Assembly (NCBI GenBank): GCA_946902875.1
Contig: OX336337.1
Location: 682,001-746,000, forward strand
Length of the DNA: 64,000 nt
Source of the DNA: Nematopogon swammerdamellus
Lineage: Eukaryota; Arthropoda; Insecta; Lepidoptera; Adelidae
Direction: 5' to 3'
Below, piece after piece: positions 12,301-22,232 of this stretch (the stretch's first letter is position 1; every line of letters begins with the position of its first letter). The notes beneath the pieces are model-generated. The model did no database searches. It was given only the letters and a program-made list of their open reading frames with translations, and was not told where the DNA came from. Both the position numbers and the translations under genes were made by a program.

Positions 12301-15300
12301 GTCCCGGTCAGTACCTGCACCTTTATGGCAACCCTACTCTAGCTAGTCAATGTGTGGTGTCGATGTGATGTGATGAGCGTGCAATGCAAATCATTGTCCG
12401 GCGGCCTCGGTGCTCTGGACCTCAATTAATAATCTCTTCTGCAGTTCTGTACGATTTTGAAGCGAGAGCAATCTGCGACACGGTGGATTTTATTTTCGCA
12501 GTTCTTCTGACAGTATTTTGACTGTACTTATTTGGCAATAGGTAAAATTCCTGAGAGGTTTCCGTAAATAACCCTTTTTATGTAGGTAGGTAATTATAAT
12601 AGGCGGGATATGCCAACAAATAATAAAACAATCGAAAAGTAAAAAAATTATGAGTATGCATACATACAAGTATCGTAATATGCAGAAGAGCGCCATTTAC
12701 CGAATTATCCATAGACGTAGAAAGATTATATCTATATGGAAATATGTAAACATTTTACTATAAAAGTATGAACGGTCACCGATAAATGCTGCGTAATAAA
12801 ATCAATAGATTTTTTTTTCAAAACAACTCTCTTCCCGCGAGTTTGTTTCCCGATCCTTTAACTGTGTCTTCAAACGTCGTATCAATAGGCTCCGACCAGC
12901 CAATATCACCTCCGCGAAGGTAGGTGCCATACCGGAGACTTCCCTGTATTGATGGCTATACTGGACTAGAGGAGAACACAACCGAGGCTGCTATGCGGCC
13001 ATCTTACATCCAGTACTGTGGTATCAACCCAGTCGGCTACAATTTGAGCCTACCACCTAGTAAGTAAGGGGCAAGGGAAGGGACCTACAGTTTTACACCG
13101 GTTCCGAACGGTGAAGCAGCAGGTGTAGGTATGCACGTAATTTTTTTCGTCAGAAAAAACTCAGATTCGAACCGCGCACCTCTCGCATGAGAAGCCGATG
13201 CCCAAAGCACTCGGCCACGCGCCGCTCATTTACAGGGCAAAACCACAAATAGACCAAATTGTGACATACCAGGTAGGTAAATGTACCCTACACGCACCAG
13301 CTGTTAACATAATTAGAACTTTGTGTAATTAACCCAATATCTTGATAATATTTAATTTAGGTATGCTTAGCTGCCAAGTGCTAAGAGGTCGTGGGCGGGT
13401 GTTCATTAGTTTGTTGCACACTCCACTAACCGCTGACTGATATGTGCACCTGGTTCTCCTCATTGTATATTTTTAGATGAGATTTCGTGTTTCAGTGCTG
13501 TTTCGAACTTTAATGTCAGTAGTTAATGTCATTTTTATACCCATCTGGATCCTCTATTTGGCGTTCCAAAGTAACTATTATTATTTATTCTGTGGGCCCA
13601 CTACTATCCACAATGTTTAGAGAACATATCCGTAAACTATTTTTATCATATTCCGATATCACCTATATGTCATTTATACATAAACATAATATTTACTTAT
13701 ATTTTAGTTTTAATTTCAAGTATACCTATGTGTCTATTTCAACATGAATGTCTCACATTTTACTTTTGACTGCATTATCCTCCCCATACAATTCTCCACA
13801 TCCCAAAGGTTGGTTTGCAAAGAATGCTGCATTGCATTAAACCCGCCTTGTGTGTTCCTTGTTTTATGGTGTACAAACAATTATATTTTAACTTCAATAT
13901 TTATTTATTTAAAGTTGAAATCGCCAATCAAAACACTACCAGTTGCAATGTTCTCTCTGAAAGCTATTGCCACGCCACTCACTCACTACCATTGTTGCGT
14001 TTCGATTCAGCGTCCTACTCAATCATCAACGTACCTACGTGGCGTGGCCCAGTCTGTCTGTGTTGGCAATGTCCGGTGCTTCCGTCTGCTGTTGCTAATT
14101 CATCTTTCCATCCGTCGGCATCCATTTGGTCATGTACCTACCCACCCCCTAAATTCGTCGCTCTAGTTCTTGTTTTGGGCACAGACCATTTTTGGCGAAA
14201 TTGAGTTATGAATGTAGAAACATTGAAAAAAAAATTACGCATCCGATAGACAAAAAAAGATCTTATTTTTTAAACAGCAAAGTACTTTTTTCAGAATCCA
14301 TATCCAACATGTGAAGAAAACGTTTAGTTCTTAATTTTGGCATATCCAAAAATTTACCGAATTAATATTTATTGAATTCTTAATTTGGGTATATCCATGT
14401 TCCCGCCAATCAGAGCGCAGGGATTTTGCTTACGTCATCTCAGTAGACGCCATATTGTCTATCTTTGTCAGTGGAATTTACAACGCGAACCGTTTTTCAT
14501 TCGTGTTTTTGAATAGTTTGCAAAGGTTTTTGCTGATTTTCGTCTGAAAATCGACATCATGGACATGGAAGTGACTCCTGAACCAGGAGGCAACACACTT
14601 GGAAGAAGATACGCGACGTAAATAAGATTTATCTACAATTTATTAAACTAACCTAAAACAGCTGGCTGTTATACAGGCTGCGCCTTTTTCGTCGCCAGGG
14701 TGTGTATCAAATTCAAATTGAATGCGCGGCATAGCTTCCAATATCAGATTACATAAAAAAAAATATATTATATACCTACTTTGCGCGGTGTAGCTTCAAT
14801 ATCATATTACATTTAAAAATATTAAGTAAGTTTATATACCTATGTTGAAAGTTTATGAATACGCTAATTTGAATACGTGTAAGAAGTTTCATGATCGATG
14901 CAAGAATACTACCAATCTCACTCAAACAATTTGTAAAAATTTCTTTAGGCGTAATAAAAACAAAAACAACCTGTGTGTGTAAACTAGGACGTGCCAAAAA
15001 CAAGAACTGAGAGAATGCTACTCATGAAATGTCATATCCACGTTGTCTTGGGGCATATCCATAAAAGTTAACGGACTTTTTGCAACTTTGTGGCATATCC
15101 AAATGTTAGTAATTTTAATTAATTTGTTTTAGTGTATATAAATAAAAAAAGAGTGCTATCCACTATAGGGGCATTTCTTCTACATACTGTTAAATTTTGG
15201 TGCAAAAAGGATTAATGTTTTATTTTTAAAACAGAAAAAACCGTTTCCTGTAAAATTTTATATATGGCGTATGCCCAAAACAATAACTAGGGCGACGAAT

Positions 15301-17507
15301 TATCTGTTATTATGACCATCATGTCTTCTAAATAGGTGAATATTCTCTCACAAGTGATCTATCGCACACTGGGGCGTTCCCATTTTGTTGGTTTGAATTA
15401 TTGAAAACTTTGATTCGTCAGTGCTTATTAGATTAGGTTGCGGCCAGGTTAGCTGGCAAAGGAACCTTATAAAACCTGATAACTTAGTTCTTACAATCGA
15501 AGGCGTGTGTCAAGTCAAGGCTACGCTAGAGATGTTCTCGATCGAATAATATGTGGAACAGTTTAATCGAAGGCATGCGCCAAGTAGGATAGTCAAGTAC
15601 GGCATTCTCGAATGTGAGTTAACGGGCGGATATGCGGTGGCGTGTTGCAGCTCGACGACGTCGTCGCAGCAGCACAGCGACAGCCGACAGCAGCTGGCGG
15701 AGCCGAGCCACTGGGTGGACAGCCTCAACTCGCCCCTCATCCAGGACGAGGGCGACGGCAAGTCACTCAAGCTGCGCTTCGACGTCAGCCAGTACACACC
15801 GGAGGAGATCGTCGTCAAGACAGTCGATAACAAATTATTGGTGAGTCTTTTTTTTTTATTCCTCTTCTGCGATATACCCAATGATATTATAAGTTAAAAG
15901 GAGGTAGATAGGTTATCTGAGCTCCCAAGCGGCACATTAAACACAAGACCACAGTCCTGCCTGAAGTTAGTCGCCCACCAACTACGCACGCGTTCGGACC
16001 GCTAACCACGAGCCGCTAACACATCGAAAATGCCGTCGTATGTAATGAATGACTAATGAGATTATGCACTAATTCTTCGAGAATCGCTATAAAGTCAAGG
16101 AATCACATATAATTACTCTTCAAGGATGTGCCGTGTGTGAGCACTGAATGTCATATAAATAACCTATCTTTCCTAAAATATCATTGAATATACCTACGAA
16201 ATCTTATTGCCACAAGGTTATCGGGTGTAGTAAGTCTCCACTTTTAGAATTGTTCGTACATTATACTTTCATCTGTTTTGTCACACAGTAGGTATTGTAC
16301 TTGCGCATTCTTTTAGTAATCTGTTGATTGAAAATATCTCGAAAGACTTACAAGAGAAATTGTTCACTAATCCGCCGGTTGGTTGAAGAGAAGTTTCCTC
16401 CCAACTCCAATGTTTACATTGACACAATGATAAATCGCTGTTTACTCTGCTTCCACTACACGGTGCCGTCTCTAATTCGAGCGCGAGATATTCTTCAGTT
16501 CTGAACAATTGAACCTGCTTGGGCGCGCGCCAGCTCGCAGTCAAAAACTTGCTTCCGTTATTCTTCAGACGCTTGACTTATTACCTCTCCGATGTGGGTT
16601 AGTTAGATAATTCATTTTGCGATATAACTTGTCGTTACACGTGGGCCTCCACTCCCGCACCGTGTCTGTTGACTGGTTGTCTGAAGTTGGTATTCTGCCA
16701 ATGTGGGTAAACGCATATCATTCACACATAGACACTGTGGCAAATAGTTTATAGCGCACTTATACGTAGACAAAAAACAAAAAGAGGGCATCCTGAAATG
16801 TTGAATCAATATTCAGTTAAGTAATCCATTCCTGTCCCACATTCCGATTAGGTACATCTTAAAATATTCCTGAAATGTTGAATCAATATTCAGTTAAGTA
16901 ATCCATTCCTGTCCCACATTCCGATTAGGTACATCTTAAAATATTCCTGAAATGTTGAATCAATATTCAGTTAAGTAATCCATTCCTGTCCCACATTCCG
17001 ATTAGGTACGTCTTAAAATATTCCTGAAATGTTGAATCAATATTCAGTTAAGTAATCCATTCCTGTCCCACATTCCGATTCGGTACATCCTAAAATATTC
17101 TGTCACAAAATTTATGCTTCCGCTAGAAATCCGTGAGTTAGGCAATTTCCATCGTCCCAGTTTAGCTAAGTTTGTGCTAGACGAGCAATAAACAGCTACA
17201 AAATATTGTAGATGACGCATTCGTTTGAAACGCATAGGTACCTTGAGATTGCTATGTTCGCAAAATGAATTGAACCCAAACTAAAAGTGTGTTTGTTTTG
17301 TCTAAATTGCAGGTTCACGCGAAGCACGAGGAGAAATCGGACACAAAATCAGTGTACAGAGAGTACAACCGCGAGTTCCTGCTGCCCAAGGGCACCAACC
17401 CCGAGGCCATCAAGTCCTCGCTGTCCAAGGACGGAGTGCTCACCGTGGAGGCGCCCCTGCCCCAGCTCGCCATCACCGAGAAGAGCATCCCCATACAGAA
17501 GCATTGA
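3166..17507 (+). CDS. Hsp21.4: Small heat-shock protein (alpha-crystallin family), three exons
   Basis: Joined exons 3166-3350, 15651-15840 and 17313-17507 give 570 nt, a 189-residue protein plus TGA. The start is the ATG in MAESLKRNIPIKLGDF; a GTG two codons earlier is ignored. Residues 1-61 form a conserved N-terminal arm, 62-95 a Ser/Gln-rich linker, and about 98-173 the alpha-crystallin domain with its REYNREF segment. The tail carries an I-P-I motif (184-186) of the kind that docks sHSP dimers. The family is ATP-independent holdase chaperones in the cytosol. The N-terminal arm matches fly CG14207 and silkworm Hsp21.4, which are unusual among insect sHSPs in having introns. Intron 1 is 12.3 kb and full of repeats; intron 2 is 1.47 kb. 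A polyadenylation signal follows at 17916. Identity rests on recognition of the sequence, not on a search. Confidence 0.93.
3351..4856. other. Proximal part of Hsp intron 1
   Basis: This part is GC-richer than the rest of the intron. At 3866-3886 a TGATGTCA (CRE/ATF-like) site sits next to ATAAATAG, followed by a CG-rich stretch to 3960, which could be an alternative promoter. No open frame here resembles a protein. The remainder to 4856 is ordinary AT-rich intron. Confidence 0.35.
4857..5290 (-). mobile_element. 3' fragment of an RTE-type LINE with (CAGT)n tail
   Basis: The minus strand encodes a 139-codon open stretch matching the C-terminal end of RTE reverse transcriptases. Visible phrases are LKGQWAGHVSRR, VGRPPARWDDD, REDWRKIGEAYVQQW and then a stop. 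Just past the stop is a (CAGT)n run at 4857-4875, the short-repeat tail typical of RTE elements. The reverse transcriptase core is missing, so this is a 5'-truncated copy. A sister copy with the same end lies on the + strand at 58995-59215. Confidence 0.85.
5291..6797. other. Hsp intron 1, no feature recognised
   Basis: AT-rich intron sequence. Short open frames here, such as the minus-strand one at 6317-6508, show no family resemblance. Confidence 0.4.
6798..7755. mobile_element. Inverted-repeat DNA element, about 0.96 kb
   Basis: The left end (about 6798-6868) and right end (about 7686-7755) are inverted copies of one another for roughly 70 bp. The arms begin ATTGAATTGTAAGATATAGG, continue through ACGACGAATATGACG and end in an ACTGAAGTGAAG phrase. 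The interior has no long open frame, so it would be non-autonomous. No target duplication could be defined with confidence. Confidence 0.7.
7756..8219. other. Hsp intron 1, no feature recognised
   Basis: AT-rich sequence. A phrase with ATATTTGTTCTA followed by ATAAATGTAA or GTAAATGTAA occurs twice (7900 and 7972), but no gene or complete element is seen. Confidence 0.4.
8220..8475 (-). mobile_element. SINE-like copy, same family as 12880-13250
   Basis: It shares the phrases GTAGGTGC, CTAGAGGAGAACACA, ATCTTACAT and CAGTACGG/CAGTCGGG with 12880-13100, in the same orientation. A (CGG)n run at 8373-8392 sits inside. The tRNA-like head is not evident here, so the copy is truncated. Confidence 0.6.
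8476..9537. other. Hsp intron 1, no feature recognised
   Basis: Open frames at 8485-8763 and 8982-9257 were read and resemble nothing known. There are several short TACCTACC tracts. Confidence 0.35.
9538..9870 (-). mobile_element. 3' end of a LINE (jockey/CR1-like reverse transcriptase tail)
   Basis: The minus strand encodes MHPHTVDIPPLRTNR, then YRVPNMWNSLPPASFP and LGSFKHNVKVHL, then a stop. This is the characteristic end of lepidopteran non-LTR reverse transcriptases. An (AAAAT)-like tail lies at 9538-9556. The copy lacks the catalytic core. Confidence 0.8.
9871..10894. other. Hsp intron 1 with a perfect short hairpin
   Basis: No gene is seen. At about 10706-10738 a perfect 14-bp inverted repeat, ACCGGGAAAATGTG and its complement, closes over a 5-base loop; its role is unknown. 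Confidence 0.4.
10895..11068 (-). mobile_element. Fragment of the 5S-derived SINE family (3' part)
   Basis: The text from TTATGGAAACTGACACGG to GGACGGAAAACACAAA is the reverse complement of the 3' half of the SINE at 60853-61403. The A-rich tail is represented by the T-run at 10916-10923. The 5S head is missing. Confidence 0.75.
11447..11482. repeat. Perfect 14-bp stem hairpin
   Basis: GAATAGTCCGACTA and its exact complement flank a 9-base loop in an otherwise unremarkable intronic stretch (11069-11780). Confidence 0.6.
11782..12336. mobile_element. Non-autonomous DNA transposon with TAGGGTTGCCAT ends
   Basis: The left end TAGGGTTGCCAT and the right end ATGGCAACCCTA are exact inverted repeats. 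Both are followed inward by GTCCCGGT-type motifs, of which about five copies occur. The flanking octamers CTCTACAT (11774-11781) and CTCTAGCT (12337-12344) may be a diverged 8-bp target duplication, as in hAT-like or P-like elements. There is no open frame for a transposase. Confidence 0.75.
12880..13250 (-). mobile_element. tRNA-derived SINE
   Basis: On the minus strand a tRNA-like head lies at about 13165-13230. It has an A-box-like GTGGCCGAGTGC and a B box, GGTTCGAATCT, the RNA polymerase III internal promoter arrangement. The body runs down to about 12880 and shares its 3' part with 8220-8475 and 34838-34915. It is not a functional tRNA gene, because the acceptor stem does not pair well. 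Confidence 0.65.
13251..14151. other. Hsp intron 1, no feature recognised
   Basis: Two overlapping open frames (13744-14166 and 13815-14204) were read and rejected as genes, with no family resemblance. The sequence is AT-rich. Confidence 0.35.
14152..15301. mobile_element. 1.15-kb inverted-repeat DNA element with repeated GGCATATCC motifs
   Basis: The ends AATTCGTCGC(T/C)CTAGTT... (14152-14181) and their complement (15272-15301) match for about 30 bp with few changes, finishing in TTGTTTTGGGCA. Inside, CATATCC-type motifs recur at about 14298, 14340, 14390, 15032, 15054 and 15094, mostly preceded by GG, like subterminal transposase sites. A 20-codon open frame starts at 14559 (MDMEVTPEPGGN...), possibly the first exon of a lost transposase. 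No clear target duplication was found. Confidence 0.75.
15302..15650 (+). other. Intron 1 end, upstream of Hsp exon 2
   Basis: Single-copy-looking sequence ending in the TGTTGCAG acceptor. A two-unit heat-shock-like site, TTCTCGAA, lies at about 15605. A phrase beginning AATCGAAGGC occurs twice (15496 and 15568). The exon 2 frame stays open back to about 15553 but has no ATG, so this is treated as intron. Confidence 0.4.
15651..15840 (+). CDS. Hsp21.4: Hsp21.4-like exon 2
   Basis: It supplies the third base of codon 62 and residues 63-125, ending on a codon boundary at the GTGAGT donor. It holds the variable Ser/Gln linker, the SPLIQDEGDGKSL segment and the first beta strands of the alpha-crystallin domain (LKLRFDVSQYTPEEIVVK). 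Confidence 0.93.
16792..17099. repeat. Four tandem copies of a 77-bp unit in Hsp intron 2
   Basis: CCTGAAATGTTGAATC starts at 16792, 16869, 16946 and 17023, exactly 77 bp apart. The units are nearly identical, with only a few base changes in the later copies, which implies recent amplification. The rest of intron 2 (15841-16791, 17100-17312) shows no feature. Confidence 0.95.
17313..17507 (+). CDS. Hsp21.4: Hsp21.4-like exon 3
   Basis: It encodes residues 126-189 and the TGA stop, after the acceptor AAATTGCAG. It contains the second half of the alpha-crystallin domain (HAKHEEKSDTKSVYREYNRE, then FLLP), the SLSKDGVLTVEAPL strand and the C-terminal I-P-I motif. Confidence 0.95.
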   Translation, partial: VHAKHEEKSDTKSVYREYNREFLLPKGTNPEAIKSSLSKDGVLTVEAPLPQLAITEKSIPIQKH

Positions 17508-17915
17508 GTCCGTTGGCGCGCGCGGCCCGCACCCGCGCGAACTACACTTATTCCAAGCAAATAATTTATTTTACGTATTTTAATTTTGGTAAGAAAAATT
17601 GGTGATATTGTGTTTTCTCAGATATTTATTATTGAAGAATCTCATTTAACAATCTCACGTACAAAATCTCAGTGAAACACGTTTCTTTACCGACACCGAA
17701 CTAAATACTAGAAGCGGCATAGCACGATGAAACATGTTATATGTCGGTAAGCGAATGTGCTGCGTGCCTTCACATGCAATTTTGTCATAATTAAATACTT
17801 TAAAACGATCGCATTGAAAGCCATCTCATGCTATGAATGCGCTCCCTACTCGCATATTTGCGGACATAAGACGATAAAGGTGAGCCATATATAACACGAG
17901 CATCAGTCATTGTTA

Positions 17916-17921
17916 AATAAA
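17916..17921 (+). terminator. Polyadenylation signal candidate for the Hsp gene
   Basis: This is the first clear AATAAA downstream of the stop, giving a 3' UTR of about 0.43 kb. Another AATAAA cluster lies near 18413. Confidence 0.5.
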
Positions 17922-20349
17922 GCTTACAAGCTCCTTTGGTCGATGACATGTTTTTTCAGGAGTGATGTATGAAAAAGGACCATCTAGTACTATTATAGAT
18001 CAGTGTTTAAAGGCACAACAACTCTCGCGCTATGGCTGCTAATAGATGTCGCTTTATGTTGGTTGTTATACAAATTGCTTTTTGTACGTTAGTAGCTTTT
18101 AGAGAACGTTCGAATCGTTTCGGCTTAGAAACGACTCAGCATGTGAATATTGTCTTCTAAGTCGGTAGTGATAAAGCGTAGAGATGAGCCAAGGCTATGG
18201 ATTTGATTAGGATTCCCACACAGATTACTAATGCGCTAAAACGGTAACGGATCGAATTGGTCGGCGAGGTCGGTCGGACGGATCGACGCAGCCGTTATGG
18301 AGAATAATTTTATGAATATATTTTATACGAGCTGCAAAATTAACAGTTTACTAAATCCGCCAGCACGCCATTCAATATTTCGTACAAATTTGTAATGAAA
18401 CTTTATAGATGTGAATAAATAAAAATATGGAACAGTCTGCTGTGGTATTATTTTATATGTTTCCCGTGGAGGCCGCGAGTTGGGTAACAGTTTCTCCGTA
18501 AAAATAAATTGGTTTATTCTTACTTTTTGAACTATTTGCATCTTGCCTGGGTAACTCAATTATATTTTTCATGTTAATAATGTTAAGAATGCTAAAATAA
18601 TAATTATTGCATTCGTTGGTGACCTCGACTTTTTAATGCATTTTTTGTTACATCGCTGGTTGACAGATAACATTATTATTTCCTATCGTCCGACCGAATG
18701 CTCTAGAATGAAATCACGAAGACCGTCTGGTCAGGCACACACAACACAACACGAGATAGTACGTAATGAAATGAATGACAAAATGTCTATTTGCATCTAC
18801 CACAGCTGTCGAGACGACGACGCGACGATGTCTACGACGACGTAGCGTTGTGTATGCATTAAAGCATGGGCTTAGTGTGTACATATATACCCGATATGAC
18901 AAATTGAGTCGGTATGTTAATGGATATTCCGCTGCTCACCAATTATCAAGTTCCCAGTTAATTGTGTCAACTGGACTTATAATGGTGCGGTAGGCACGGC
19001 GGCGCGGCGTGGTAGGAGGCAGAATCATGAGTGCTTTTGGAGCATTTTGGCGCCTTGGCGGCAGTATGAAGAACTTTTTTTTTTCTATTCAGTTCTTCAC
19101 TCCAAGGTTCTTCATCAATCGGACGACTTTTATTAGATGTAGGCACCTATTCATCAATGTGGCTCCACGGATATAGTAGGTACATACAGCCTCCTCACTC
19201 AGTTACGTATTTGTGCGAAATTAAACATGTCGTACTTTATACAATTTTAACGATGTTGTAAATTATATAAATGTATACACCTACCTACCTACCTTGACCA
19301 GTTAGATTATAAACAGATTTTAGAGGTTGTGACAATTTATAGTAGGCGTAGGCACGCGTAGGTGTGCGATTACGCAGGTGAAACTAAATAAATACACCGC
19401 TAGAAGAGGCACCTGCTCAAATATATTTAAAGTGTTTTTGAAGCGTTTTTTTTTAGATTTAGTGAACACCTGGATAAATAACCACACTAATAAAATGTTC
19501 TATTAATCACGCTTCTAAAGTGCACTCAGTCTATATTTATGCATTTAAAGGTTGTCAAAAACTTTTGTCTGTGTGGACTACCTACTTAGGTATGTCAGAA
19601 TTATAGAACATTGAATGGTTAATGTTTTAAATTACACAAACGCACACATACATACATAGCGCCACGCCTGTTTCCCGGTAGGGTAGACAGAGACAACGGA
19701 TCTCCGCTTGCCACGATTCTGACACACCTCTCCACTCTTATAATGTTTTCATACTTGCATTTGGTCTGTTACAAATTATAAAAGATGTTTTGTCAACCCA
19801 CATAGAATGCGTCAGAATAATATCGAACCAAGAAAGGACAAGTAAGTATATGACAACATGGCCGAATGTCTTATCCTGACACACACGAGTCGATGACGCC
19901 CACAGGCGGACCTACGGACCTACCGACAAGGCGAGGCGACCGGCGTGATGCAAACACCCAACTCACATTACCATGTACGGCGATGTGGACAGAACCCACC
20001 GAATATTCGACAACGCTTATTCAGGCATACCTACTGCCTACGGGGGGGACATTTAAAATTCAGAGTATGTTCGGCACCTACTGCCTGGCCTTGTTTAACA
20101 ATTAGCTAGACAAGGAGTGGAATGAAAATTGTTTATTGTTTAGGTAGGTACTAGCTTTTACCAGCGGCTTCGCCCGTATAGCGTATGTTATGTCCATCCA
20201 CACTTCAGGGTGAAGGTCCATTCTAAATATTTGTCAAATAATTTTTTTAATTGGATTAATATTTTCAGAGATTGCCTCCTACATCCAAACTTACAAACTT
20301 TACCTCTTTTTATTTTATATTTATATAAGTATCTTTATATTTAAATATA
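17922..20349. other. Intergenic sequence between the Hsp gene and the LTR element
   Basis: No gene is seen. A short fragment of a common lepidopteran repeat lies at about 19640-19740 (GCCTGTTTCCCGGTAGGG, then CGATTCTGACACAC). Another transposon-tail phrase, CCAGCGGCTTCGCCCGTA, lies at about 20160. Confidence 0.4.
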
Positions 20350-20611
20350 TGTGGCACTTTAGCTACTATATGCGAGTGTCCTATGTAGGGTGTTAGTGTT
20401 TAAGGTCCAAATCAAACACTATGATAGCTGTGTATAAACGTGTAATAAAACGACTGAGAATTATTATTGACTCAAAGCGACTATACTTGACTCCGTGGTG
20501 TGATCGACTGCCAGGGCGGCGGGCCGAGGCGAGCGCGGACGCACGCCGCGCCAGAGGGGCGCGGGGTGCGGTAACCGCGTCGCATCGGACCGATGTGTCG
20601 TGTCCGGCACA
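20350..20611 (-). repeat. 3' LTR of the gypsy element
   Basis: It starts and ends with the TG...CA dinucleotides and is identical along its 262 bp to 26358-26619. The element-outside TATA lies at 20346-20349. The LTR has a strongly GC-rich part (about 20510-20600) and an AT-rich part. Confidence 0.95.
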
Positions 20612-20630
20612 TCAATTTCCCCCTTTATGA
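20612..20630 (-). promoter_or_regulatory. Polypurine tract
   Basis: On the minus strand the run AAAGGGGGAAATTGA directly abuts the 3' LTR. This is the position and composition of the plus-strand primer of LTR elements. Confidence 0.85.
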
Positions 20631-22232
20631 AAAAAATTTTGTCATTACAACATTACCAAAATTACCTTTAATTACGAATCGTTCATTGCTTGTGACAGTT
20701 ATCTGCTTTTAATTACCAAAATTACCTTTAATTACGAATCGTTCATTACTTGTGACAGTTATCTGATTTTATACGACTGCCTCCACTTACTACAAATATA
20801 GAAAACATTTTAAAGACGAGATATAAACACGATGAGAAAGATAAAAACATTTCAATAACATACAGGGTGCCAGGAACCACAGAAATGATGGCGTACAAAA
20901 GAGACACTTGAAAAATTTGAAGAGGTGCAATAAAACTATCCTAACAATGACCCTAGATGATTGTGCTCACCAATGCGGTCGTAAAAACCGCTGAGGCGAG
21001 AGTCCTTTTGTTTTGCAAAGAGAGAGACCGCCAATAATTTCACACACAAGTATGACTAAGCTTAATACCTATTACATAACACAATCGTAGATAGGCATAG
21101 GCAAAGATTTGAGAACACGTACCATTAAAATTTACACTAACTTCTATATTTCTACACTAACTTTTAACTAATTCGAAGTACTAACTAACACAGAATGGGG
21201 TGTAAATTTACACAAAATCAATATACCATACCGCTGTATGAAAATAATTGTGTAAAATATAATACATTTCTTCTATAATTTACTTATTACTTTAAGATGC
21301 ATGCATACTACGATTATTAATTAAGTAAAAGTAATGAGTAAGTGTATTATGAAAAATCGACATTGCGATCAGGCAAAACTACAAGCGTTGGGCATGGAGT
21401 TTTGTGCGTAACCTTCCGTTGTCGTAAAATTCTTTACATCTCTCGGCATAAGTGCTTTACGCCCGTGTGTACGAACGAGGTTTATTGTTTGAACGAGAAT
21501 GCATTTGATGAAACGTGCGTTATTATAAGTTATAGTTATAACTACGTACGATCTTGCGATATTTGTGTCTAATCTTACAAATTAAACATTATACAATAAA
21601 TTAAAACTATTAAATGTTCAAATTAAACTACAAACTATTCAGTGTATCTTGGAACAACAGGTATTAGCGCTATTGTTATAAAATATAAGTGATGCGAATG
21701 AAATGATACTCTAACAAGTTGACGGATCTGTCGTAGATTTCCTTGACGGATGTTAAACGACGGGTTTTCCAACATTTGTATGCTTCCTAATACAACTCAC
21801 AAAACGTTATTGCGATTTCTAAGATTGATTGCGGCTTTGTTAAAACTAATACATGCACATTTATCACTTTCAAATAGATTATGTGACACAAAGAAAGTTT
21901 AAATTGAACTCATTTTAAGCAACATATTATTAACATAACTATAATCACGACATAAAAGTAAGAAGTATAAAGTAAATAGCGTAATATTAGTCCTTTCATA
22001 ATGTTTCTGGTGCAAGCAATAAACAGTTCGAGTATCATTATTGTTTGTAATAGTTTTATGGTAATTTTTTTGTCCACACCATTGCACTTTGTTTGGATGG
22101 GGCTTAGCGCCTCAGATACACCTGTTATTTGTTTATTTCACTGCACTTTCACTATTTTTATGGTTCACAGACAAACCGGGACGCTGACCGGCACTCAGCT
22201 GGTCGTCGATATGGGTGAGAATGAAACGAAAG
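20631..22232 (-). other. 1.6-kb non-coding spacer between pol and 3' LTR
   Basis: No open frame of protein character is found on either strand, so there is no env-like gene. It contains a 60-bp sequence duplicated in tandem at 20652-20711 and 20712-20771 with few differences. The sequence is AT-rich compared with gag and pol. It could be a degenerate third frame, captured sequence or a long 3' UTR. Confidence 0.6.

Noticed and set aside
13165..13235. tRNA gene on the minus strand
   Set aside because: A and B boxes are present, but the acceptor stem does not pair and a repeat body is attached; it is a SINE head.
13744..14204. Overlapping 140- and 129-codon frames
   Set aside because: No similarity to any family I know, intronic position, and the second runs into the inverted-repeat element starting at 14152.
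15553..15897. Longer version of Hsp exon 2 beginning before the acceptor
   Set aside because: It would start with GTG, ignores a good acceptor whose phase matches exon 1, and reads into intron 2 at the other end.
20631..22232. env-like third gene of the LTR element
   Set aside because: No open frame over about 90 codons with membrane or signal features on the element's strand.
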